Translations under genes and position numbers: made by a program
Shown here: one piece after another, positions 1 through 5,004 of the stretch
Numbering within the stretch: position 1 is the first letter of the stretch
How the letters are laid out: every line of letters begins with the position of its first letter
The notes under the pieces: generated by a model
Told to the model about the DNA's origin: nothing
What the model saw: the letters and a program-made list of their open reading frames with translations, nothing else
The model's database searches: none
Assembly: GCA_013152215.1 (NCBI GenBank)
Contig: JAADGT010000212.1
Coordinates: 1 to 5,004, forward strand
Direction of reading: 5' to 3'
Origin: Deltaproteobacteria bacterium
GTDB taxonomy: Bacteria; Desulfobacterota; Deferrisomatia; Deferrisomatales; Deferrisomataceae
DNA length: 5,004 nucleotides

Positions 1-570
1 CTCCGGCAGGAGCTCGCCCGGGTCGAGGAGGTGTTCCAGGAGAACGAACGGCTCAGGAAGATCCTGGAGTTTCGGGACGCCCTGGAGGGACCGGCCGTGG
101 CGGCGCGGGTGGTGGGCCGCAGCGCCACCCCCTGGCTGCGCACCGCGGTTCTCGATAAAGGGCAGGAGCAGGGAATCCGTCTGGACGCCCCGGTGCTCAC
201 GCCCGAAGGAGTGGTGGGCCGAGTGTTCCAGGTGGGCCCCTCCTCGAGCCGGGTGCTCCTGTTGACCGACCCCAACAGCGCGGTGGACGCCCTCATCCAG
301 CGCACGCGGGCCCAGGTGGTGGTGGAAGGGGGGCTCGGCGCCACCTGCCGGGTCCTGTACCTGCCCCGGGGCGAGGAGGTGGAGCCCGGAGACCGGGTGG
401 TCACGTCCGGCCTCGACGGGGTGTTCCCCAAGGGCCTGCTCCTCGGGGAGGTGGTCCGGGTGCGGCAGGAACCCGGCGAGGTGTTCCAGCGGGTGGAGCT
501 GCGGCCCGGCGCGGACCTGGGCCGGCTGGAGGAGGTTCTCGTCCTGGCCCCCGCGACGGAGACGCCTTGA
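1..570 (+). CDS. mreC: Rod shape-determining protein MreC (5'-partial)
   Basis: MreC is the periplasmic scaffold of the elongasome: it connects MreB/MreD to PBP2 and activates PBP2-RodA. The reading frame is open from base 1, so the cytoplasmic tail and single membrane anchor lie upstream of the window; 189 residues are visible of a family that usually has about 270-370. Visible residues 1-25 are charged and heptad-like (LRQELARVEEVFQENERLRK), matching the MreC coiled coil. They lead into the beta-domain, which has the family signatures DKGQEQGI, a TPEGVVGRV segment, LLLTDPNSAVDALIQR near residue 90, and the diagnostic GDRVVTSGLDGVFPKGLL (residues about 130-147). The C-terminus is complete and ends soon after the beta-domain, without a long Pro-rich tail. 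The stop overlaps the mreD start by 4 nt. A GTG at 31 could be mistaken for the start, but it lies inside the coiled coil and is internal. Identification is secure. Confidence 0.96.
   Translation, partial: LRQELARVEEVFQENERLRKILEFRDALEGPAVAARVVGRSATPWLRTAVLDKGQEQGIRLDAPVLTPEGVVGRVFQVGPSSSRVLLLTDPNSAVDALIQRTRAQVVVEGGLGATCRVLYLPRGEEVEPGDRVVTSGLDGVFPKGLLLGEVVRVRQEPGEVFQRVELRPGADLGRLEEVLVLAPATETP
558..561 (+). promoter_or_regulatory. Ribosome binding site for mreD
   Basis: GGAG lies inside the end of mreC, 5 nt before the TTG at 567. It is short, but it is the only purine-rich site at the right distance. It supports the rare TTG start, which overlaps the mreC stop as TTGA. No ATG or GTG offers a better start while keeping the first membrane segment. 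Confidence 0.6.
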
Positions 571-1070
571 GGGGATTTCTCGCCTGGACCGGTTTTCTGG
601 TCTGTGCCCTGGGGCTCCAGACGACCCTCCTGCCGCTGGTGATTCCAGAGCCTTGGAGGCCCGATCTCACCCGGCTGCTGACCCTGTGGCTGGCGCTGAC
701 CGGGGTGCCCCGGGGCGGGCCGGCGCTGGCCGCTGCGTCGGGTCTGGCCGTGGACCTCCTCTCCGGCGGACCCCTGGGGTTCGTGGCGTCGCTGCGCCTG
801 CTCCTGTACGGGGTGGCCCGTCCCCTGCGGGGCGTGTTCTTTGATCATCAGCCGCTGTGGCTCCTTCCCCTGGCCGCCGCCGGCCCCCTGGTGGAGGCGG
901 CGGGGGCCTCCGTGCTGTTCCACTTCTCCGTCCCCGACGCGTCGATCGCCCCGGACGTGTGGGGGGTGGCTTTGCGGCAGGTGCCGGGGGACGTGATCCT
1001 GGTGGTGTTCGTCTTCCTGGCGCTGGAGATGGCCACGGCCCGCCGGGCCCGGCTCGGGGTGGCCCGCTGA
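567..1070 (+). CDS. mreD: Rod shape-determining membrane protein MreD
   Basis: MreD is an integral inner-membrane protein of the elongasome that works with MreC and MreB to position and control lateral wall synthesis by PBP2-RodA; its biochemical activity is not established. The 167-residue product has the usual family length and about six hydrophobic segments (roughly residues 5-24, 31-46, 51-65, 70-88, 97-117 and 135-154). The most telling motif is the VDLLSGGPLGF segment (about residues 62-72), corresponding to the conserved D-x-x-S-x-x-P-x-G pattern of MreD after its second or third helix. MreD is poorly conserved, so position between mreC and mrdA carries much of the weight. The start is TTG at 567, overlapping the mreC stop; the end shares one base with the mrdA ATG (TGATG). 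Both junctions suggest coupled translation. The uncommon start codon may keep the MreD dose low. Confidence 0.92.
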   Translation: MRGFLAWTGFLVCALGLQTTLLPLVIPEPWRPDLTRLLTLWLALTGVPRGGPALAAASGLAVDLLSGGPLGFVASLRLLLYGVARPLRGVFFDHQPLWLLPLAAAGPLVEAAGASVLFHFSVPDASIAPDVWGVALRQVPGDVILVVFVFLALEMATARRARLGVAR

Positions 1071-2926
1071 TGCTGCGTCCCCGGTTCTCCCGCAGCCGGC
1101 TGCGGCCGCGGCTCGTGGTGTGCGTGGCGATCGTGGGGGCGGCGTTCGCCGTGCTGCTGGGGCGCCTCGCCTACCTGCAGATCTGGCAGGGGGCCCGCTA
1201 CCGGTATCTCAGCGAGAACAACCGGATCCGGGTGGAGCGGATCCCGGCGCCCCGGGGCATGATGTTCGATCGCAACGGCGAGATCCTGGCCGACGTGCGG
1301 GCCGCGTTTGAGGCCCTGGTGGTGCCCTCGGAGGTCCCGGCCGGGGAGCCCGAGCTCGGCCCGTGGCTGGAGCGGGTCTCGGAGATCCTGGAGATGCCGT
1401 CCGCGGAGATCCGCCGGGTGCTGGAGGGGAACCGTCCCGCCCGGTGGGAGCCCCGGTTCCTCAGCCGGATCACCCGGGCCCAGATGGCCCGGCTCGAGGC
1501 CCACCGCCTAGAGCTCCCGGGCATGCTGGTGCGGGCCCGGCCGGTGCGTCACTACCCCCAGGGGTCCCTGTTCGGCCCGGTGTTGGGGTACGTGGGGGAG
1601 GTGTCGGCCCGGGAGCTGGGAAGCGACGCCTTCGCCGAGTACGCGGCGGGCGACGTGATCGGCCGGGCGGGGGTGGAGCGGACCTGGGAGGCCACCCTGC
1701 GGGGCACCCCCGGCGGACAACAGGTCGAGGTGGACGTGAGGGGCCGGGAGCTGCGGGTGCTGGCCGAGCGCCCTGCCAAGGCCGGCCGCAATCTGGTCCT
1801 CTCGCTGGACCGGCGTCTCCAGGAGGCGGCCCGCGAGGCCCTGGGCGACCGGGTGGGTGCGGTGGCGGTGGTGGACGTCCGAACGGGCGACATCCTGGCG
1901 CTGGTCACCTCCCCGTCCCTCGATCCCAACGAGCTGGTGCGGGGGGTGTCGGCGCAGCGGTGGAAGGAGATCGTGTCCGATCCGCTCCATCCCCTCCAGA
2001 ACCGGGCCGTGTCAGGGCAGTACCCGCCCGGCAGCACGTTCAAGGTGGCGGTGGCGCTGGCAGGCCTGGCCGAGGGGGTGATCACCCCCCGGACCCGGGT
2101 CTACTGCTCGGGGGCCTATCGGTTCGCCGGCCGGGACTACCGGTGCTGGAAGAAGGCCGGCCATGGCTGGGTCGACCTGAAACGGGCCCTCGTCGAGTCC
2201 TGCGACGTGTACTTCTACCAGCTCGGCCTCGACCTGGGGGTGGACCAGATCGCCCGGTGGGCGTCCGAGCTGGGTCTCGGAAAGGAGACCGGGGTGGACC
2301 TGCCGGGCGAGCGGCCGGGGTTGCTGCCCACCCGGGCCTGGAAACGGCGGGCCCGGGGCAAACCGTGGTACGCGGGGGAAACCCTGTCGGTGGCGATCGG
2401 CCAGGGGTACGTGCTCACCACCCCGCTCCAGATGGCCGCGGCCATGGCCGCGGTGGCCCACCCCCAGGGGATCCGCTTCCGACCCAGGCTGGTGACCCGG
2501 ATCGAGGACCCGGCGGGCCGGGTCCTCCATGCCCTGCCGCCCGAGGAGGTGGGCCGCCTGCCGTTCTCGCTGACCCAGCTCTCGCTGGTACGAAAGGCGC
2601 TGCGAGAGGTGGTGGCGGGGGCCCACGGCACGGCCCGCCGGGCCGATGTGGAGGGGTTTCCGGTGGCCGGAAAGACCGGCACAGCCCAGGTGATCAAGCT
2701 GCCCTCGGAGCGCAACCTGCCCATCGAGCAGATCCCCTGGGAGCACCGGGACCACGCCTGGTTCACGGGCTACGCCCCGGCCGACGATCCCCGGATCGCG
2801 TTCGCGGTGCTGGTGGAACACGGCGGGCACGGCGGATCCGCGGCCGGCCCGGTGGCCGCCCGGGTGGTGGAGGCGTACCGGGACCTGGTGCGGTCCGGGC
2901 TGGCGGCCCAGGAGGCTTCCCGGTGA
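1070..2926 (+). CDS. mrdA: Penicillin-binding protein 2 (peptidoglycan D,D-transpeptidase, elongasome)
   Basis: PBP2 is the class B transpeptidase that cross-links new glycan made by RodA during cell elongation; it acts in the periplasm from a single N-terminal anchor and is a beta-lactam target. The product has 618 residues (E. coli PBP2 has 633). In order: a basic N-terminus, a membrane segment at about 14-33, the PBP dimerisation/pedestal region with R62-GMMFDRNG at its start, and the transpeptidase domain from about residue 265. All active-site motifs are present: S322-T-F-K325 (nucleophile S322, in YPPGSTFK), S377-C-D379 (the SxD form usual in PBP2) and K535-T-G537. Further PBP2 signatures are the YRCWKKAGHG segment, ETLSVAIGQGYV (G444-Q-G) and TPLQMA. 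The ATG at 1070 overlaps the mreD stop by one base and follows a G-rich site (GGGGTGG, 1056-1062). The frame is open further upstream from 857, but that stretch overlaps mreD and lies before the anchor. The active site looks intact; nothing suggests an inactive copy. Confidence 0.98.
   Translation: MLRPRFSRSRLRPRLVVCVAIVGAAFAVLLGRLAYLQIWQGARYRYLSENNRIRVERIPAPRGMMFDRNGEILADVRAAFEALVVPSEVPAGEPELGPWLERVSEILEMPSAEIRRVLEGNRPARWEPRFLSRITRAQMARLEAHRLELPGMLVRARPVRHYPQGSLFGPVLGYVGEVSARELGSDAFAEYAAGDVIGRAGVERTWEATLRGTPGGQQVEVDVRGRELRVLAERPAKAGRNLVLSLDRRLQEAAREALGDRVGAVAVVDVRTGDILALVTSPSLDPNELVRGVSAQRWKEIVSDPLHPLQNRAVSGQYPPGSTFKVAVALAGLAEGVITPRTRVYCSGAYRFAGRDYRCWKKAGHGWVDLKRALVESCDVYFYQLGLDLGVDQIARWASELGLGKETGVDLPGERPGLLPTRAWKRRARGKPWYAGETLSVAIGQGYVLTTPLQMAAAMAAVAHPQGIRFRPRLVTRIEDPAGRVLHALPPEEVGRLPFSLTQLSLVRKALREVVAGAHGTARRADVEGFPVAGKTGTAQVIKLPSERNLPIEQIPWEHRDHAWFTGYAPADDPRIAFAVLVEHGGHGGSAAGPVAARVVEAYRDLVRSGLAAQEASR
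2910..2915 (+). promoter_or_regulatory. Strong Shine-Dalgarno that fixes the rodA start
   Basis: AGGAGG, a full anti-16S match, lies within the last codons of mrdA, 7 nt before the GTG at 2923. It decides between that GTG and another in-frame GTG at 2938, which would be too far away. It is the strongest ribosome binding site in the window, so RodA is probably translated by fresh initiation as well as by coupling to PBP2. Confidence 0.85.
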
Positions 2927-4023
2927 GCCGCGGGGCGGTGTGGAGGCAGATCGACTGGGGCTTCCTGGCCCTGCTCGCCCTGCTGTGCGGGGCGGGGTTG
3001 ACGGTGCTGTGGAGCGCGAGCCACGGCCCTGACGGCAGCGTGGCCTCGTATCCCCTGCGCCAGGTCCGCTGGATGGCCTTGGGGGTGCTGGCCCTCGGGG
3101 TGGCGGTGTCCGTGGACTACCGAAAGATCGAGGCCTGGGCCCCCTGGATCTATCTGGGCACCCTGGGGCTTCTGGGCGCGGTGCTGGCGGTGGGGCACAC
3201 CACCATGGGGGCCCAGCGGTGGATCGCGCTGGGACCGCTTCGGATCCAGCCCTCGGAGTTCGCCAAGATCTCGATGGCCATCGTGACCGCCCACCTGCTG
3301 GCCCGGGAGCCCGCCGATCCGCCCTACGGGGTGCGCCCCCTTCTCCTGCCGGCCGGGGCCGTGTTGCTGGCCGCCGGCACGGTGCTCCTCCAGCCGGACC
3401 TGGGCACCGCGGTGCTCCTGGTGGGGGTGGCCGGCGCCCAGATCCTGTTCCAGGGCGTGCGCAAAGGGGTGCTCTTGGCCTGCGCCGGGGCGGCGGCCGC
3501 GGGCCTTCCTGCGGCGTGGGGGTTCCTCCACGACTACCAACGCCAGCGGATCCTCACCTTCCTGGACCCGGAACGCGATCCCCTGGGGGCCGGGTACCAC
3601 ATCATCCAGTCCAAGATCGCGGTGGGCTCCGGCCAGCTGCTGGGCAAGGGGTTCCTCCAGGGGACCCAGGCCCACCTGCGGTTCCTGCCCGAGCGCCACA
3701 CCGACTTCATCTTCTCGGTGTTGGCCGAAGAGTGGGGGTTCGTGGGCGCGGCCTTCGTGCTCCTGCTCTACGGCGTGTGGATCCTGTGGGGGCTCGACAT
3801 CGCATCGCGCGCCCGGGACGACTTCGGCCGGCTGCTGGCCGTGGGGCTGACCTCGATCCTCTTCTTCCACGTGTTCGTGAACGTGGGCATGGTGCTGGGC
3901 CTCCTCCCCGTCGTGGGGGTTCCCTTGCCGCTGTTCTCCTACGGCGGCTCGTCGGTGATCACCACCTTTGTGATCTGTGGTCTGCTCCTGAACATCCGGC
4001 TGCGCCGGTTCGGCCGGTTTTAG
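2923..4023 (+). CDS. rodA: Rod shape-determining SEDS peptidoglycan glycosyltransferase RodA
   Basis: RodA (MrdB) is the SEDS-family polymerase that links lipid II into glycan strands in the inner membrane and works as a complex with PBP2. The 366-residue product has the usual length (about 370) and a ten-helix hydrophobic profile. Signatures in order: LWSAS at the end of helix 1; GAQRWIALGPLRIQPSEFAK with E112; QPDLGTA with D159; the DYQRQRILTFLDPERDP loop; GAGYHIIQSKIAVGSG; then LPERHTDFIFSVLAEE, whose D261 matches the essential SEDS aspartate (D262 in E. coli RodA); and PLPLFSYGGSS near the C-terminus. The RI-x-x-F-x-P loop plus length fit RodA better than FtsW, and its place directly after PBP2 supports this. 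The GTG start at 2923 overlaps the mrdA stop by 4 nt (GTGA) and has a full AGGAGG upstream. All key residues are present. Confidence 0.98.
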   Translation: MSRGAVWRQIDWGFLALLALLCGAGLTVLWSASHGPDGSVASYPLRQVRWMALGVLALGVAVSVDYRKIEAWAPWIYLGTLGLLGAVLAVGHTTMGAQRWIALGPLRIQPSEFAKISMAIVTAHLLAREPADPPYGVRPLLLPAGAVLLAAGTVLLQPDLGTAVLLVGVAGAQILFQGVRKGVLLACAGAAAAGLPAAWGFLHDYQRQRILTFLDPERDPLGAGYHIIQSKIAVGSGQLLGKGFLQGTQAHLRFLPERHTDFIFSVLAEEWGFVGAAFVLLLYGVWILWGLDIASRARDDFGRLLAVGLTSILFFHVFVNVGMVLGLLPVVGVPLPLFSYGGSSVITTFVICGLLLNIRLRRFGRF

Positions 4024-4027
4024 TTTT

Positions 4028-4035
4028 GGAAGAGG
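4028..4035 (+). promoter_or_regulatory. Shine-Dalgarno that fixes the start of the gene after rodA
   Basis: GGAAGAGG lies in the short gap after the rodA stop and ends 7 nt before the ATG at 4043. A GTG at 4037 is in the same frame but only 1 nt from this site, too close to be used, and the next ATG (4055) is rather far. The ATG at 4043 is therefore preferred. Confidence 0.7.
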
Positions 4036-4042
4036 CGTGCCG

Positions 4043-4654
4043 ATGAGAAGGGCCATGGTGACCCGAGACGTCGAAACCTTCGTGGGCCTGGGCCGGGCCG
4101 TGGCCCTGGCCGCGGCCGAGGAGGCCCTGGCCCCCCAGGAGGCCCGGGAGCTGACGGCCGGCCTGGTGGCCGGGATCCTCAGCGGGTGCATGGAGTTCGA
4201 CACCTACGCCCGGATCCACGACGCCATGGCCCGTCTGCTCGACCGGGCGTTCGCCCAGGGGGCGGCCGCGGTGCCGTCCCCGGCCCCTGCCGATGCCGGC
4301 GCCCCGCCGGACGAGCCGCTGGGGATCTACCTGGAGGTGGTGGGCGAGGCGTGGGAGCAGGTGGGCCCCCGCGACGAGGGCTGCGAGGGTCTGAAGGGGT
4401 TCGCCGCCCGGGCCTTCGATCTGGGACGGGCCCGGTTCGGAAACGGCTCCTGGTTCCGGGCTCCCCTGCGGGTGGGGGGCGCGGAGCTCCTGCGCCTGGC
4501 CCGGGCCGCGGGCCTTCTGGTCGTATCGGTGGTCGGCCCCATGCCGGCTCCGGCCTCGGACGGATGCTTGGCCGATCCGGCGCGGACCCCGGGCGCCTTC
4601 CGAGTGGTCCTGGGCTGGGGCGATCGCCGGACCGCCCTGGACGCGGAGGGCTGA
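4043..4654 (+). CDS. Uncharacterised soluble protein encoded after rodA
   Basis: I do not recognise the family. The 203-residue product has no signal peptide and no convincing membrane segment, so it is probably cytoplasmic. Three parts are visible. Residues about 7-73 are Ala/Leu/Glu-rich and should be helical, including EALAPQEARELTAGL and FDTYARIHDAMARLLDRAF. Residues about 74-92 form a Pro/Ala linker (VPSPAPADAGAPPDEP). Residues about 93-203 form a mixed domain with YLEVVGEAWEQVG, a helix ending in GRARFGNGSWFR (about 128-139), GGAELLRLARAAGLLVVSVVG (about 145-165) and a strand-like FRVVLGWGD near the end. Three cysteines (C49, C114, C175) are scattered and form no metal-binding pattern. 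It starts 19 nt after rodA with a good Shine-Dalgarno and shares the G/C-ending codon use of its neighbours, so it is very likely a real gene in the same transcript. A role in cell-shape control is only a guess from position. Confidence 0.82.
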   Translation: MRRAMVTRDVETFVGLGRAVALAAAEEALAPQEARELTAGLVAGILSGCMEFDTYARIHDAMARLLDRAFAQGAAAVPSPAPADAGAPPDEPLGIYLEVVGEAWEQVGPRDEGCEGLKGFAARAFDLGRARFGNGSWFRAPLRVGGAELLRLARAAGLLVVSVVGPMPAPASDGCLADPARTPGAFRVVLGWGDRRTALDAEG

Positions 4655-4664
4655 CCCGCCCCCC

Positions 4665-4677
4665 GACCCTGCGGGTC
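4665..4677 (+). terminator. Weak hairpin just downstream of the last gene (doubtful terminator)
   Basis: GACCC-TGC-GGGTC forms a 5-bp perfect stem with a 3-nt loop, 10 nt after the stop of the last gene. It is followed by CCCC and no T-run, so it does not meet the usual criteria for an intrinsic terminator. No better candidate is seen before the window ends; termination could be Rho-dependent, helped by the C-rich, G-poor stretch around it. Confidence 0.25.
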
Positions 4678-4689
4678 CCCGACCCCGCC

Positions 4690-4741
4690 GCCTTCCCAGT
4701 AACTTCCGCTAGAAGGCTGGAAGGCTAGGAGGCTGGGAGGC
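4690..4741. repeat. Imperfect inverted repeat enclosing the tandem repeat
   Basis: GCCTTCCCAG at 4690-4699 is complementary to CTGGGAGGC at 4733-4741 with one unpaired base. Within it, CTTCC (4703-4707) can also pair with GGAAG (4719-4723). The 8-bp repeat below could therefore form one arm of a larger hairpin. No T-run follows on the + strand; TTAAAAA (4742-4748) comes next. Pairing is read by eye only and competes with slipped registers among the repeat units. Confidence 0.5.
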
Positions 4742-4743
4742 TT
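4712..4743. repeat. Four tandem copies of an 8-bp repeat (GRAGGCTN)
   Basis: Four consecutive octamers are visible: GAAGGCTG, GAAGGCTA, GGAGGCTG and GGAGGCTT. They share the pattern G-R-A-G-G-C-T-N without interruption, so the array is real. The 8-bp period is not a multiple of three, and the array is outside any gene. Arrays of this kind can vary in copy number by replication slippage. Whether it is part of a larger dispersed element cannot be told from one copy. Confidence 0.85.
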
Positions 4744-4751
4744 AAAAACCT

Positions 4752-4765
4752 CTGTGATCCCACAG
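4752..4765. other. Short perfect hairpin
   Basis: CTGTG-ATCC-CACAG is a 5-bp perfect stem with a 4-nt loop. It lies in the AT-richer block between the tandem repeat and the long inverted repeat. Shortly after come CCAA-GTA-TTGG (4770-4780) and the palindrome GGCATGCC (4779-4786). No T-run follows, so it is not an intrinsic terminator; a dyad-binding protein site is possible but unsupported. Confidence 0.4.
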
Positions 4766-4837
4766 CGTTCCAAGTATTGGCATGCCTCTTTGGCGTCACC
4801 TCACGGTCTCGGGGGGCATGGGGCCTGCTGGAGCGCC

Positions 4838-4865
4838 GGGCGCGGCTCCTTGGCTCGCCGCGCCC
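4838..4865. other. Strong GC hairpin inside the inverted-repeat element
   Basis: GGGCGCGGC (4838-4846) pairs perfectly with GCCGCGCCC (4857-4865) across a 10-nt loop. It uses the same bases as the inner block of the left arm (4836-4844), so it competes with the long-range pairing to 4972-4980. Two further alternatives overlap it: GGAGC (4830-4834) with GCTCC (4845-4849), and TCGGGGGG (4809-4816) with CCCCCCGA (4863-4870). No T-run follows. Confidence 0.6.
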
Positions 4866-4908
4866 CCCGAACATTCGTAGCTTTGTCGAATTCCAGGGCC
4901 CTCCGCTG

Positions 4909-4957
4909 TCGCCGCCCGAACAGCCTGCCCCGGCAACGGCATGCGAAGGCGCGGCGA
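4909..4957. other. Inner stem of the inverted-repeat element
   Basis: TCGCCGC (4909-4915) is a perfect complement of GCGGCGA (4951-4957), enclosing a smaller TGCC/GGCA pairing (4926-4929 with 4932-4935 or 4938-4941). Just upstream, ATTCG (4873-4877) pairs with CGAAT (4887-4891), and AGGGCCCT (4895-4902) is a perfect palindrome. With the outer arms these would give a multi-branched fold. In such GC-rich DNA short stems of this size arise easily, so only the ensemble is suggestive. Confidence 0.35.
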
Positions 4958-5004
4958 TCGGATGCTGCACTCGCGCCCGGCCGGAAGCAGGCCCCATGCC
5001 CCGC

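Larger units (their letters stand above)
4655..5004. other. Gene-free, repeat-rich intergenic stretch
   Basis: No convincing gene lies here. The one long open frame, on the minus strand at about 4725-4997, has low-complexity Arg/Ser/Pro/Gly content, runs through the tandem and inverted repeats and has no recognisable motif. Base composition is uneven: 4655-4700 is C-rich, 4741-4800 drops to 50% G+C, and the rest alternates G/C-rich stems with AT-richer loops. The stretch holds a weak hairpin just after the last gene, an 8-bp tandem repeat, a hairpin at 4752-4765 and a pair of long inverted-repeat arms ending at the window edge. I see no clear promoter, tRNA or rRNA sequence. Confidence 0.75.
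4811..5004. mobile_element. Possible small MITE-like or REP-doublet element bounded by long inverted repeats
   Basis: The left arm (4813-4844) and right arm (4972-5002) are inverted copies: a perfect 17-bp outer block (GGGGCATGGGGCCTGCT, 4813-4829, against 4986-5002), a non-matching 5-6 nt spacer, and a perfect 9-bp inner block (CCGGGCGCG, 4836-4844, against 4972-4980). The outermost base also pairs (4811 with 5004) after one mismatch, so the arms may continue past the window. They enclose about 127 bases with no coding capacity and several smaller stems. Long inverted ends on a short non-coding body fit a non-autonomous transposable element or two REP-like units in opposite orientation; a structured RNA is a third possibility. 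No target-site duplication can be checked because the right flank is missing. The inverted repeat is certain; the mobile-element reading is inference. Confidence 0.5.

Noticed and set aside
857..1069. Upstream extension of the mrdA frame into mreD
   Set aside because: It gives a Gly/Arg-rich shadow sequence ahead of the membrane anchor; the ATG at 1070 gives the expected PBP2 N-terminus.
1363..2922. Upstream extension of the rodA frame across mrdA
   Set aside because: The extension translates to Gly/Pro/Arg-rich shadow sequence with no motif; RodA homology and a perfect Shine-Dalgarno place the start at 2923.
2770..4203. Long minus-strand open frame (477 codons) opposite rodA
   Set aside because: Its product is full of His/Gln/Pro/Gly runs typical of the antisense of a high-GC gene; the + strand encodes an intact RodA with all family motifs.
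4777..4794. Possible sigma-54 promoter (TTGGCATG...TTTGGC)
   Set aside because: The GG and GC elements are 12 bp apart and not the required 10, and the -12 element is not TTGC; the match probably comes from the GGCATGCC palindrome.
4725..4997. Minus-strand open frame of 90 codons in the intergenic stretch
   Set aside because: It runs through the tandem repeat and both inverted-repeat arms, has low-complexity Arg/Ser/Pro/Gly content, no motif and no support beyond being open in GC-rich DNA.
4811..5004. CRISPR array or tRNA-like gene
   Set aside because: There are no regularly spaced direct repeats, and the stems do not follow the tRNA cloverleaf: no T-loop GTTCRAN sequence and no 7-bp acceptor stem with CCA.

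Overview
The window is a high-GC, tightly packed bacterial segment. It carries the distal part of a rod-shape (elongasome) operon on the + strand, followed by about 350 bases of non-coding, repeat-rich DNA. The order mreC-mreD-mrdA(PBP2)-rodA, the very strong G/C preference at third codon positions and the use of TTG and GTG starts suggest a rod-shaped Gram-negative bacterium. A high-GC deltaproteobacterial (Desulfuromonadia/Deferrisoma-like) lineage would fit, but this is an impression from gene order and composition and not a proven assignment.

Layout: (1) 1-570, the C-terminal 189 residues of MreC, whose N-terminus lies outside the window. (2) 567-1070, MreD. (3) 1070-2926, the class B transpeptidase PBP2 (MrdA). 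(4) 2923-4023, the SEDS glycan polymerase RodA. (5) 4043-4654, an unrecognised soluble 203-residue protein that starts 19 nt after rodA and has its own good Shine-Dalgarno. (6) 4655-5004, a gene-free stretch. It holds a four-unit 8-bp tandem repeat (4712-4743), several short hairpins, and a pair of 32-bp inverted-repeat arms (4813-4844 and 4972-5002, with possible outward extension to 4811 and 5004) that bracket a further set of nested stems.

Genes 1-4 overlap by 4, 1 and 4 nt at their junctions, which points to translational coupling. RodA polymerises lipid II into glycan strands and PBP2 cross-links them. MreC and MreD link this pair to the cytoplasmic MreB filament, whose gene would be expected just upstream of the window. 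The downstream protein may be co-transcribed with them, but nothing in its sequence shows what it does.

The coding part is ordinary and well understood. What deserves a second look is the unknown gene after rodA and the structured intergenic region. The latter looks like a small non-autonomous repeat element, or a REP-like inverted doublet, and not like ordinary spacer.
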